Of a DNA stretch of 64,000 nucleotides, positions 1 to 7,929 are shown in pieces. The translations under genes were made by a program, and so were the position numbers. Under the pieces are notes generated by a model. It was not told the origin of the DNA. It did not search any database and saw only the letters and a program-made list of their open reading frames with translations. Source of the stretch: Bog-756 sp963828385 (GTDB lineage Bacteria > Actinomycetota > Acidimicrobiia > Acidimicrobiales > RAAP-2). The DNA lies in the NCBI GenBank assembly GCA_963828385.1, contig CAWHEF010000002.1:1674001-1738000 (forward strand), read 5' to 3'. Within the stretch, counting starts at the first letter, position 1. Each line of letters begins with the position of its first letter.

Positions 1-213
1 TGACCCGAGTGTCCTCCCGTGCCTGACCCCCCCGAGCAGCGACACCTCGTCCTTCTCGAACCGCATCCGCGGCCCCCGGCCGAACCCGAGCCGGCGTCGG
101 GCGAGTCCCTTCTGGATGTCCTCGACCGTCACCAGCAGGCCCGATGGCAGTCCCTCGACGATCACGACGAGTGCACGGCCGTGTGACTCCCCGGCGGTGA
201 GGTAGCGGAGCAT
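1..213 (-). CDS. aroC: Chorismate synthase, N-terminal part (cut by window edge)
   Basis: Chorismate synthase converts EPSP to chorismate, the last common step of aromatic amino acid and menaquinone precursor synthesis. The 71 codons visible begin MLRYLTAGESHGRALV and include the family's GESHG motif near residues 8-12 and RRRLGFGRGPRM near residues 42-53, which form part of the FMN and substrate site. The frame stays open to base 1, so the C-terminal four fifths lie outside the window. The ATG at 213 is preceded at 7 bases by TAGATT, so the mRNA may be leaderless. It sits just downstream of the prepilin peptidase gene on the same strand. Confidence 0.93.
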   Translation of the reverse strand, partial: MLRYLTAGESHGRALVVIVEGLPSGLLVTVEDIQKGLARRRLGFGRGPRMRFEKDEVSLLGGVRHGRTLGS

Positions 214-220
214 CCAGGCA

Positions 221-226
221 AATCTA
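221..226 (-). promoter_or_regulatory. Putative -10 box, leaderless aroC
   Basis: TAGATT on the minus strand lies 7 bases before the aroC ATG. This matches the TANNNT box spacing of actinobacterial leaderless transcripts. No Shine-Dalgarno sequence is seen. Confidence 0.5.
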
Positions 227-261
227 CTCGGGGCGCGACTGCGCCCAGCGAGCAGTCGATG

Positions 262-1119
262 TCATCTGGCCCCGAAGACGCCCCGCGACAGGGGGCCGCC
301 CCAGAGGACGGCGACCAACGCCCCGGCGGCGAGCGCCGGTGCGAAGGGGATCCTGGTCCTCCTGCCCTTCGCCGTCCCTCCTCCTGCCGCAACCCCGTCC
401 CTCGACCCAGTCCCTTCCGGCGCAATCCTTCCCGTGGTCGCCGTCCCCATCACGACGAGCCCGAACAGTGCTCCGATCACGAAGCCGGCGAGCACGGCAA
501 CGTACGCGTGCAGAAGGCTCAGATAGCCGACGGACAGCCCGATGACACCGCCGAGCCGGACGTCGCCGAAGCCGAGTCCACCCGGCGCCAACCACCAGAT
601 GGCGAACAGTGCACAGAACGTCGCCGCGCCGCCGACCGCAGCCCCGACCAGGCGGGGCCACGAGTCGTCCACCGCCGCCGTCACCACCAGCAGGGAGGCG
701 ATGAGGGCGAGGCCCGGGTAGACGAGGCGCCTCGGCACGAGGCGGTGCGAGAGGTCGGTGACAGTCACCACCACCAGCAGGGCGACGAGCGCACAGAACG
801 GGGCGACGACAGCGTCGGGCCCAAACCGGACGGCGACCGCGGCGAACAGGACCGACGTCCCGACGGCGGCGCCCACCGTCCTCGTCCGTGACGGGCCGGC
901 GGGAACCAGGTCGGGCAGCGCCCGCCCGGTCGGTTCGGAGTGGCGCCCCGATGGTGGTCGCGAAGGACCGGGAGTCGAGGGCTTGGGTCCGGTCGTCTCC
1001 GCCCGGCGATGCTCGGCATCCGCTCGGCTCCGGCCGGCGACCCGCTGGCCGACGGGATCGAGAGCGCCTCCCACCAACAGCCCGGCTGTCGCCGCACCGA
1101 GAACCAGCGCCGTGTCCAT
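262..1119 (-). CDS. A24-family prepilin peptidase
   Basis: Integral-membrane aspartyl protease that cleaves type IV pilin-like signal peptides. The 285-residue protein has the two catalytic aspartates in family context: TDLSHR (D122) and GLGFGDVR (D186). Several hydrophobic segments fall at about residues 3-20, 82-120, 135-155 and 160-180. The N-terminal half lacks the four-cysteine zinc site and the methyltransferase domain of classical PilD. A polar Pro/Arg/Ser-rich stretch (about residues 28-82) takes their place, as in short actinobacterial peptidases. No pilin or secretion ATPase genes are in the window, so the substrate is unknown. Confidence 0.82.
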   Translation of the reverse strand: MDTALVLGAATAGLLVGGALDPVGQRVAGRSRADAEHRRAETTGPKPSTPGPSRPPSGRHSEPTGRALPDLVPAGPSRTRTVGAAVGTSVLFAAVAVRFGPDAVVAPFCALVALLVVVTVTDLSHRLVPRRLVYPGLALIASLLVVTAAVDDSWPRLVGAAVGGAATFCALFAIWWLAPGGLGFGDVRLGGVIGLSVGYLSLLHAYVAVLAGFVIGALFGLVVMGTATTGRIAPEGTGSRDGVAAGGGTAKGRRTRIPFAPALAAGALVAVLWGGPLSRGVFGAR

Positions 1120-1143
1120 CAGCTTCCCGGCGCCGCCGGACGG

Positions 1144-1797
1144 TCAGGTGTGGGCGGGCTCGTAGTAGGGATTGGTCCCCTCGGCGTGGTCCGTCACGTC
1201 CACGATGTCGGCGATCTCGGGGATCGCTTCACGCAGGATGACCTCGATCCCCTGGGCAAGCGTGGCCCGGGCCATGCCGCACCCCTGGCAGCCACCGCTC
1301 AAGCGCAGGTACACCGACGAGTCCTCGACGGCGACGAGATCGGCGCGGCCGCCGTGGGCGGCGATGCTCGGGTTCACCTGCTCCTCGAGCACCAGGACCA
1401 CGCGTTGTGCCAACGGATCGCTGAGGTCGACGTCGCTGGCGGGCGTGCGCACGGGTGGGGGCGGGGTGTTCGGGTTGATGATCACGAGGCCGCCGTCGCC
1501 CGACTCGTCGGTGGCATGGTCGAGCGTCGCGCCCTGCAGGCGCTCGACGCTGGCCTGGGGTACGACGACGGGAAGGTCGTCGTCTTCTTGGACCACATCT
1601 CCGGGGACGGCGTCGGCGAGTGCCTGAAAGTACATGTCGTAGGCGTACGCCCCGTTGGCCTCACCACTGATCTCCAGCCACAGCGCTAGGGAATCGGACT
1701 CGGCCTCGTTGGACAGGACCTCTGAGACCGTGGCCCGGGCAGTGGGCGTGATGGTCAGGACAGGTGCGACGTCCTCGTGTTCGTGGGCAGTGCTCAT
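1144..1797 (-). CDS. NfuA/NifU-like iron-sulfur cluster carrier
   Basis: Probable Fe-S cluster scaffold or carrier of 217 residues. The C-terminal NifU domain (about residues 127-200) carries GGCQGCGM with Cys170 and Cys173, the CxxC pair that binds a bridging cluster. The N-terminal half (LTITPTARATVSEVL and onward) resembles the degenerate A-type (IscA-like) domain found in NfuA proteins, but its cysteines are absent. A Pro-rich hinge (about 110-120) separates them. The ATG at 1797 is chosen because family similarity starts there; ATGs at 1806 and 1809 are also in frame. It is divergent from the DUF3109 gene with fewer than 20 bases between, so the two may share a regulatory region. Confidence 0.85.
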   Translation of the reverse strand: MSTAHEHEDVAPVLTITPTARATVSEVLSNEAESDSLALWLEISGEANGAYAYDMYFQALADAVPGDVVQEDDDLPVVVPQASVERLQGATLDHATDESGDGGLVIINPNTPPPPVRTPASDVDLSDPLAQRVVLVLEEQVNPSIAAHGGRADLVAVEDSSVYLRLSGGCQGCGMARATLAQGIEVILREAIPEIADIVDVTDHAEGTNPYYEPAHT

Positions 1798-1815
1798 GCC
1801 TGTCATCATAAGGGC

Positions 1816-2565
1816 GTGCCGCCGACCAGCCGTCTCGTGCCCGACGATGCCCACGAATGGGTCAGCTTCGAGGATCCCGACGAGGAGCGCACCTGGCTGT
1901 TCGACGTGACGTTCCTGGTCAGCGCCTGGACCTGCATCTACGGCCACGGATGCCAGGGCGTGCTCACCGGTCCTGCGCCCGAGCTGGAGCAGGGGTGTTG
2001 CTCCTACGGCGCCCACTTCACCGGCAAGAAGGACGCCCGCAACGTGGAGCGGGCCGCGGCCCGGCTCACACCCGACCTCTGGCAATTCCATCGTCAGGGT
2101 CGCAAGGGCGTCGTCAAGCGTCTTCCGGGCGGGGACCTCGGGACGAGGTTGGTCGACGGCGCCTGCATCTTCCTCAACCGACCGGGCTTCGACGGTGGCA
2201 CCGGTTGCGCCCTCCACAAGGCGGCGGAGGCCGAGGGCCGGAGCCACGTCGAGCTCAAGCCCGAAGTGTGCTGGCAGTTGCCGCTCCGGCGCGAGGACGA
2301 GACCGCACCCGACGGTCGGGTCACGTCGGTGGTGCGTCAGTGGGACCGCCGTCACTGGGGCGAAGGTGGCGAGGAGTTCCACTGGTGGTGCACCGAGGAC
2401 AAAGAGGCGTTCGTCGGCCGCGAACCCGTCTATGTCTCGATGCGGACCGAGCTCGAGACCATGGCGGGCAAGAAGGTCTACAAACGCCTGGCCGCCTATC
2501 TCGACCAGCGCACCATCCCGAGGGCTCCGGTCACCCTGCTCCCCCATCCCGCCGTCCGGCGCTGA
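1816..2565 (+). CDS. DUF3109-like cysteine-rich conserved protein
   Basis: A 249-residue conserved actinobacterial protein of unknown function. It has a cysteine cluster typical of the family: CIYGHGCQG (Cys40 and Cys46), a CC pair (61-62) and later cysteines around GACIF and GCALH, suggesting a metal or Fe-S site. The conserved block FEDPDEERTWLFDVTF lies near the N-terminus. The GTG at 1816 is preferred over the upstream in-frame ATG at 1777 because the extra 13 residues lie inside the divergent NfuA-like gene. Its location head-to-head with an Fe-S carrier gene fits a metal-binding role, which is inference only. Confidence 0.8.
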   Translation: MPPTSRLVPDDAHEWVSFEDPDEERTWLFDVTFLVSAWTCIYGHGCQGVLTGPAPELEQGCCSYGAHFTGKKDARNVERAAARLTPDLWQFHRQGRKGVVKRLPGGDLGTRLVDGACIFLNRPGFDGGTGCALHKAAEAEGRSHVELKPEVCWQLPLRREDETAPDGRVTSVVRQWDRRHWGEGGEEFHWWCTEDKEAFVGREPVYVSMRTELETMAGKKVYKRLAAYLDQRTIPRAPVTLLPHPAVRR

Positions 2566-2601
2566 GCCCGCCGCTCGGCCCAAGAGCTCCGAAGGCGGGC
2601 T
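2565..2601. terminator. Possible bidirectional terminator hairpin
   Basis: AGCCCGCC (2565-2572) pairs with GGCGGGCT (2594-2601), with a further CGG/CCG pairing inside the loop. It lies between two convergent genes. There is no T-tract, so the call rests on the perfect 8-bp stem and position. Confidence 0.4.
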
Positions 2602-2641
2602 TCGCGGCCGAGGGTCGCCGGCTGGCGCCGACTACTCGCCG

Positions 2642-2851
2642 CTACTCGGCCAGCGGGTCGTCCTCGGCGTAGGAGGCGTCGCTCTTCGTCGTGCCGAGGA
2701 TCTCGTCGTACTCGTCCTCGGTGGCCAGGCACCACGAGGCGTGCTCGTCCTCGGGCTCCGCTCCGCATTCCGGGCACCGTCGATTGGCGGTCGCGACCGA
2801 CCGCTTGAGACTGCGCGCTTCTTCGAAGCGGCGATGGCGTCCCTTCTTCAC
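2642..2851 (-). CDS. Small zinc-ribbon-like protein
   Basis: A 69-residue acidic-tailed protein beginning MKKGRHRRFEEARSLKR with CPECG at residues 26-30 and a third cysteine at 41 (ASWCL), plus His36. This looks like a compact zinc-binding site. The GTG start at 2851 is preceded by a clear Shine-Dalgarno AAGGAG 9-10 bases upstream. The longer reading frame upstream has no such support. Function is not recognised. It is convergent with the DUF3109 gene and divergent from the 78-residue gene at 2988. Confidence 0.7.
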   Translation of the reverse strand: MKKGRHRRFEEARSLKRSVATANRRCPECGAEPEDEHASWCLATEDEYDEILGTTKSDASYAEDDPLAE

Positions 2852-2975
2852 GGAAACAACTCCTTGCCCCACCACGGGTGACCCGGCCCGCCCCCGGGGC
2901 CACGTCGACCACCGAGCACCAACGGGATTCAGTGTAGTGCGGGGGCCGGCCGGCGTGGCGCGGGTCGGGTGCCGA

Positions 2976-2981
2976 TACCAT
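2976..2981 (+). promoter_or_regulatory. Putative -10 box, leaderless gene at 2988
   Basis: TACCAT lies 6 bases before the ATG at 2988, the spacing expected for a leaderless transcript. Confidence 0.45.
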
Positions 2982-2987
2982 CGGTCC

Positions 2988-3224
2988 ATGGCCGACGAAT
3001 TCGACCCTCGCGCCATGGTGGAACGGTTCCGGGCCAGGGCGAAGGCGGTGCGTTCTCGCGGGCTTCCTCCCGTCGAAGGTCCGGAGCGGGTCCGGTTCAA
3101 GCAACAGGCTCAGGAGGACTTCATGGACTTCGCCATGATCGGCGACGCCGAGGCCTCGCTCGAAGACGGCGTGCTCACACTCCGGGTCGATCTGCGCCCC
3201 GGGGACGAAAGCGGAGAGCCCTGA
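2988..3224 (+). CDS. Small conserved hypothetical protein (78 aa)
   Basis: A 78-residue acidic protein beginning MADEFDPRAMVERFRARA. The first half is a basic amphipathic helix-like segment. The second half, with EDFMDFAMIGDAEASLEDG and LTLRVDLRP, looks like a short beta-rich unit. No domain is recognised. Codon use is high in G/C third positions throughout, supporting coding status, and a TANNNT box at leaderless spacing precedes the ATG. It is divergent from the small zinc-ribbon gene. Confidence 0.65.
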   Translation: MADEFDPRAMVERFRARAKAVRSRGLPPVEGPERVRFKQQAQEDFMDFAMIGDAEASLEDGVLTLRVDLRPGDESGEP

Positions 3225-3278
3225 GCCGCGGCCCCTGCCGTCCGGCGCCCAGTGCGGCGACGGCGCTCGACGCTTCGG

Positions 3279-3998
3279 CTAACCCCCGTAGTTCATCCGC
3301 GTGTCCTCCATCCGGAGGATGCCCTCGTCGTCCGCGCTGACCTCCGCGCCGCCTCCGTCCGCGCCACCGCCGTCCGATCCGCCGCTGCCCGATCCGCCGC
3401 CCCCCGAAGCGCCACGGTCCTCCCTTCGACCTCCGCCGCCCACGTCGCACACTTCGCCGACCACGAGCACGTGGCTGGGCGCCGGCCCGAGCTCGTCCCA
3501 GGAGACTGTGCGCCGGACGCGACAGGCCAGCCACCACCGGGCCCCCACCAACCGAGGAAGGCCGTCCGGAGTCTCGGCGACCGGGACTCCCTGCATGGAC
3601 ACCACCGACCCGTCGGCGGCGAGATCCACGTCTCTGACCGGCTTCACGAACCGGCGAACGACGCTTCGCTCGCGGCGTGGGAGCACGCTCACTGCAAAGG
3701 AGCCGGACGCCTCGACGAGACGGCGGGTGACCGACTCGGCCTCCACGGCCAAGGCGACGAGCTTGGGGGCGGTAGCCACCTGCATGACCCAGTTCGCGGT
3801 CATCAGGTTGCGATGCTCTCCATGCCGGCTGCCCACGACGAAGAGGCCGGTGGGCATGGACCACAACGCCCGCCGCCGCTCCCTGTCGTAGGACTCGGGC
3901 TCCCGTCCCTCGGGCACAGGACCCATGCCGTCCACCGCCGGGGTCACCTGCTCACCTGTCCGTCGTCCTCCCGCCCGGGCCGGCTCGCATTGGCGCAA
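3279..3998 (-). CDS. Flavin reductase-like FMN-binding split-barrel protein
   Basis: Member of the flavin reductase-like domain family, which reduces or binds FMN using NAD(P)H. The core LWSMPTGLFVVGSRHGEHRNLMTANWVMQVA (read in two parts, residues 45-75) and the closing RMEDTRMNYGG (229-239) are family signatures. Unusually, a Gly/Ser/Asp-rich stretch of about 35 residues (190-224) is inserted just before the conserved C-terminal motif. The 239-residue frame starts at 3998, ten bases after the upstream gene's stop. An internal ATG at 3926 would remove 24 unconserved residues and could be the true start. Confidence 0.8.
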   Translation of the reverse strand: MRQCEPARAGGRRTGEQVTPAVDGMGPVPEGREPESYDRERRRALWSMPTGLFVVGSRHGEHRNLMTANWVMQVATAPKLVALAVEAESVTRRLVEASGSFAVSVLPRRERSVVRRFVKPVRDVDLAADGSVVSMQGVPVAETPDGLPRLVGARWWLACRVRRTVSWDELGPAPSHVLVVGEVCDVGGGGRREDRGASGGGGSGSGGSDGGGADGGGAEVSADDEGILRMEDTRMNYGG

Positions 3999-4000
3999 CC

Positions 4001-4540
4001 TCAGCCGGCGAAGGGATCGTCGCTCTGGGGGGGCTGGGTCGTCGAGGTAGCGGGGACCCGACCGGTGATCGACTCGATCCTGGCGACGGCGGCGTCCAGC
4101 AACGGCGCCAGCTTGGCACGCTCACGAGCCGACCGGTCGAGGAGCGCCCCGTTCCCATCAGCACCGTTGTAGCAATCGTCACCGGCAGCCGCCGCATCCT
4201 CGTAGGCGGCATCGAGTTGGGCGGTGAGCCGGGTATCGGGCGTAGGCAGATTGCCGATCGCCGTCTCCGCGTCGTTGGTGATGAGCGCGCACACCGTCTT
4301 GACCGCCGAGGGAGGATCGTGCTTGGACAAGGCGAGGTCGATGTTCCTGTTGTCGACTTTCAGCGTCCCGACGGCGCCGCCGGCGGACCCTCCGACCCAG
4401 CTCGTCACCCGGGCCCGGGACGAGCCGGTCTGGTCCTGGCCGGCACAGCCGGAGAGGCACGCGGCACCGGCCACGACGACCAGTGAGAGGGCCACGGCCC
4501 GGACCGATCTCGGGGCCGGCTGGCGACGGAGTTCGATCAC
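4001..4540 (-). CDS. Putative secreted lipoprotein
   Basis: A 179-residue protein with a lipoprotein signal peptide: a basic start, a hydrophobic core (AVALSLVVVAGAACLSG) and a lipobox ending at Cys (LSGC). After cleavage it would be anchored to the outer face of the membrane. The mature part is Ala/Asp-rich, with two more cysteines (near VCALIT and DDCYNG) that might form a disulfide, and ends in a Thr/Pro/Gln tail. The GTG at 4540 is preferred because it overlaps the stop of the DUF3151 gene (GTGA), implying coupling. An upstream start at 4603 would give a poorer signal peptide. The function is not recognised. Confidence 0.7.
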   Translation of the reverse strand: MIELRRQPAPRSVRAVALSLVVVAGAACLSGCAGQDQTGSSRARVTSWVGGSAGGAVGTLKVDNRNIDLALSKHDPPSAVKTVCALITNDAETAIGNLPTPDTRLTAQLDAAYEDAAAAGDDCYNGADGNGALLDRSARERAKLAPLLDAAVARIESITGRVPATSTTQPPQSDDPFAG

Positions 4541-5010
4541 CTGGAGTGCCGGTCGCGGTCTGGGCGCCACGCGGGATCGAGCTGTCGCAGGAAGAGCAGG
4601 CACCGCTCCTCCTCGTCCTGCTCACCGAGGGCACCCGCTGACGACCGCAGGCCGTCGAGACAGCGCAGGAACCCCCGGTTGGTGGGTTCGTCCCAACGGA
4701 CGAGTCCTGACCCCTTCCAGCCTGATCTGCGCAGGGAATCGAGGCCCCGGTGGTAGCCGACCCGGAAGCAGGCATACGCCTCCACGTCGTCGCGGGCGAG
4801 GGCGCCGAGCGCGGCCCAGGCCTCGAGCGAGGCGGGATCGGAACGCACCACCTCGGAAACGGCATGGCGGCGGCGCTCGGCTGGCTCCGCCATCGCATCC
4901 TCGACGGCACGCGTGACGGCGGCCGGCTCGGGTGGAAGGACCGTCTCGGGCAGCCCCGCCGTCATTCGAACGGCCGATGTCTCGCTGCCTGGGTCCTGCC
5001 GACTGGTCAT
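4537..5010 (-). CDS. DUF3151 family protein
   Basis: A 157-residue actinobacterial protein of unknown function. The family block is clear: FRVGYHRGLDSLRRSGWKG, then PTNRGFLRCLDGLRSSAGAL and EERCLLFLRQLDP, which form a helical TPR-like region from about residue 60. The ATG at 5010 has TACACT 8 bases upstream, consistent with a leaderless transcript. The stop overlaps the start of the downstream lipoprotein gene, so the two are probably co-translated. No substrate or partner can be deduced. Confidence 0.82.
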   Translation of the reverse strand: MTSRQDPGSETSAVRMTAGLPETVLPPEPAAVTRAVEDAMAEPAERRRHAVSEVVRSDPASLEAWAALGALARDDVEAYACFRVGYHRGLDSLRRSGWKGSGLVRWDEPTNRGFLRCLDGLRSSAGALGEQDEEERCLLFLRQLDPAWRPDRDRHSR

Positions 5011-5018
5011 CGGTACTC

Positions 5019-5024
5019 AGTGTA
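5019..5024 (-). promoter_or_regulatory. Putative -10 box, leaderless DUF3151 gene
   Basis: TACACT on the minus strand lies 8 bases before the ATG at 5010. Confidence 0.5.
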
Positions 5025-5065
5025 CGGCGCAGGGTTTCGTGGGCTCCGTCGGTCCGCACGCTGTC

Positions 5066-6352
5066 TCAGGCCAGACGCATCAGGTGGTAGTCCCGCTTTC
5101 CCCGCCGCAGGACGACGTAGCGGTCGAGCAGCAGATCGGACCGGCCGACATGGGCGTCGATTTCGGTGACCCGCCGGTTGTTCACATAGGCCCCGCCCTG
5201 GGCGATGGTCGTCCTCGCCTGGCTCCTCGACCGGACGAGACCGGACTCCGCCAGCAGACCGGCGAGGCTGAGATCGCCGTCGTCGAGCCGCTGCCTCGGG
5301 ACGACGGTGGACGGAGCGTCGGCGAACACATCGAGCAGGGCCGACTCGTCGAGCTCGGCGATCGACTCACCGAACAGCGCCCCGGCCGCATGTTCGGCCC
5401 GAGCGGTCTCGGTCGGGCCATGCACCATGGTGCACACTTCGTGGGCCAGGGCCCGCTGGGCGTCGCGCTCCTCAGGACGAGATCGAGTGGCCTCGTCGAG
5501 GGCGCCGATCTCCGCGTGGGAGAGGAACGTGAAGTACCGCACGTAGCTCCCGACGACGGAGTCGTCGGCACGGAGGAGGAACTGATAGAGCTGGTACGGG
5601 CTCGTCCGGTCGGCATCCAGCCACACCGAACCCGAGCTCGTCTTGCCGAACTTGGTGCCGTCCGCCTTCAAGACGAGCGGCGTGGTCAGTCCCCACACCT
5701 CGGTCCGTCGGACCTTGCGCACCAGCTCGATCCCCATCGTGATGTTCCCCCACTGGTCGCTGCCACCCAGCTGGAGACGGCAGCCGACGGTGTCGAAGAG
5801 ATGGAGAAAGTCGTACGCCTGGAGGAGCATGTAGCTGAACTCGGTGAACGAGATCCCGCGGTCGGCCCGTCCCAACCGGGACTTCACCGAGTCCTTGGCG
5901 GCCATCTGGTTGACGGTGAAGTGCTTCCCGACGTCCCGAAGGAAGTCGAACAGGTTGAGCGACCGCAACCAGGTGGCATTGTCGAGGAACAGGGCCCCGG
6001 TGGCGCCCTCTCCCCCGTCGAGCTCGACGAACCGCTCGAGCTGGGGTCGGATCCCCGCCAGATTGGCCCGCAGCCGGTCTTCGGAGAGGAGCGCCCGCTC
6101 CTCGGTCTTCCCGCCCGGATCGCCGATGAACCCCGTCCCCCCACCGGCCAGGAACACCGGGCGGTGACCGGCGAGCTGGAGGCGCCGTAGGTTACACAGC
6201 TGGAGCAGGTGGCCGACGTGCAGGCTGTCGGCAGAGGGATCGAACCCGGTGTAGGCGGTCAGCCCTCCGCCGTCGAGGCGGGCGCTCAGTGAGGGATCCG
6301 TCATCTGATGGATCAGACCGCGGAAACGCAGGTCGCCGACGAGCTCGCCCAT
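5066..6352 (-). CDS. tyrS: Tyrosyl-tRNA synthetase
   Basis: Charges tRNA-Tyr with tyrosine. This is a class I synthetase of 428 residues, the normal bacterial length. The HIGH-type motif is HVGH (about 45-48) in FDPSADSLHVGHLLQL, and the KMSKS-type motif is KFGKT (about 234-238). The tyrosine-site block LQAYDFLHL and GGSDQWGN are present. An S4 RNA-binding domain occupies the last 70 residues (LAGLLAESGLVRSRSQART). The ATG at 6352 (MGELVGDL) fits the family start; an in-frame GTG at 6373 adds seven residues. It is divergent from the carotenoid oxygenase gene. Confidence 0.96.
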   Translation of the reverse strand: MGELVGDLRFRGLIHQMTDPSLSARLDGGGLTAYTGFDPSADSLHVGHLLQLCNLRRLQLAGHRPVFLAGGGTGFIGDPGGKTEERALLSEDRLRANLAGIRPQLERFVELDGGEGATGALFLDNATWLRSLNLFDFLRDVGKHFTVNQMAAKDSVKSRLGRADRGISFTEFSYMLLQAYDFLHLFDTVGCRLQLGGSDQWGNITMGIELVRKVRRTEVWGLTTPLVLKADGTKFGKTSSGSVWLDADRTSPYQLYQFLLRADDSVVGSYVRYFTFLSHAEIGALDEATRSRPEERDAQRALAHEVCTMVHGPTETARAEHAAGALFGESIAELDESALLDVFADAPSTVVPRQRLDDGDLSLAGLLAESGLVRSRSQARTTIAQGGAYVNNRRVTEIDAHVGRSDLLLDRYVVLRRGKRDYHLMRLA

Positions 6353-6441
6353 CGGATCAGCCTGCCACGCCACCGGCCCCGCTCGGGGCGACCGATCCCA
6401 CTACCATGGCCGCTCCGAAGCACTCGACGCACGTCCGGCCC

Positions 6442-7793
6442 ATGACGACGAACCCGTTCCTCCTCCGGCAACTTCGCCCCCGTGCTGGACGAGCGGAGCG
6501 ACGACCGACCGCTCCCGACGACAGGCGTGATCCCGCCCGACCTCTGCGGCCGCCTGATGCGCAACGGCCCCAATCCCGCCGCCGTCCCCGATGACGAATC
6601 CGAGTACCACTGGCTGGGCGGCGACGGAATGGTCCATGCCGTCGGCCTCTCCGATGGCCAGGCCGCGGGCTACCGGAACCGGTGGGTGCGCACCCGGGCG
6701 CTCGCCGCCAAACTCGGCACCCCTCCTCCCAGAGGGCCGGCGGAGCCCGTCGACGGCCCGGCGAACACCCATGTGATTCGCCATGCCGGCATCACCCTGG
6801 CCCTGGCCGAGACCGGGTTCCCCCTCGCCCTCTCCGCCGGGCTCGATCGAGCCCGAGTCCACGACTTCGACGGTGCTCTCGCCTCGCCGATGACGGCCCA
6901 CCCGAAGGTCGATCCGGCCACCGGTGAGCTCGTCTTCTTCGGCTACGACATCTTCGGCCCCCCGTTCCTCCGGCTCCACGTGGTCGACGACCGGGGACAG
7001 ATGACGCGCTCGGAGGTCGTCGATGTCCCCCGGGCGGTGATGATGCACGATTTCGGGGTCACCGCCACCCGGGTCGTCTTCCTCGACCTTCCAGTCGCCT
7101 TCGACTTGGAGATGGCATCGACCGGACGGTCTGTGCCCTTTCGATGGATGCCCCAGCTCGGTGCCCGGATCTGTGTGAAGCCTCGCGCCGGCGGCTCCGG
7201 GGACATCAGATGGATCGAGCTCGACCCCCAGTACGTCTTCCACGTTCTCAACAGCTACGACGAAGGGGAGTCGACGGTCGTGGACGTCGTTCGCTATGAC
7301 CGGGCCTTCGATACCGAGCCGGGTCGGGGCATCTCCTCGGTCCTGCCGGCGCTGGTGCGGTGGACCATCGATCCGGCGGCCGGACGGGTGAGCGAGCGGC
7401 AGCTCGACGACCTGGCCGTCGAGGTCCCCCGCGATCGACCCGGCGGTCGCCGGCCTCCGTCACCGTTTCGGCTACTGCGTCGAGCTCGGCGACGACGCCG
7501 ACGATCCGACGCCAATGGGCCTCGTCCAGTACGACCTGGCCCGGGACGAACGGGTCCGCTTCGATCCCGGGCCCGACCGCCACCCCGGCGAGCCCGTCTT
7601 CGTGCGGGCCGCCGACGGTACGGGCGAGGACGAGGGATGGGTGCTGTCGTTCGTCTACGACCGGACCAGGGACCGGAGCGACCTGGTGATCCTCGACGCC
7701 ACCTCGTTCGCCGGGCCTCCGGTCGCCACCGTCGAGCTACCGGCCCGGGTCCCCTTCGGGCTCCACGGCTCGTGGATCCCCGCTGATCGGTAA
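6442..7793 (+). pseudogene. Carotenoid cleavage oxygenase, two frame breaks
   Basis: Carotenoid oxygenases cleave polyene double bases using Fe(II) held by four histidines. All four histidine contexts are present: AHPKVD, MMHDFGVT, YVFHVLNSYDE and FGLHGSW. The reading frame is broken twice. The N-terminus reads MTTNPFLL from the ATG at 6442, then one extra base near 6463-6466 shifts to GNFAPVLDERSDD. A second extra base near 7427-7434 shifts VEVPR to IDPAVAGLRHRFGY, which runs to the stop at 7793. The reconstructed protein of about 450 residues is near family length. Both shifts are single-base insertions, so either a young pseudogene or sequence error is possible. Confidence 0.82.
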
Positions 7794-7929
7794 ACGGGAC
7801 GGGGCCGCCCGTCGCCGCATGTGCCACCAGATCCGCACCTGGTCGTGAGAAACTGGGCCGTTCCTCGAGCCCGGCTGGCTCCCGGCCTGATCAGGCGGGC
7901 CAGCGTGCAACCCTCCACCTGCCGACACC

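Noticed and set aside
1..60. Frameshift in aroC at the C-run near base 27
   Set aside because: With seven Cs the codons read LLGGVRHGRTLGS, the expected chorismate synthase sequence, so the frame is intact.
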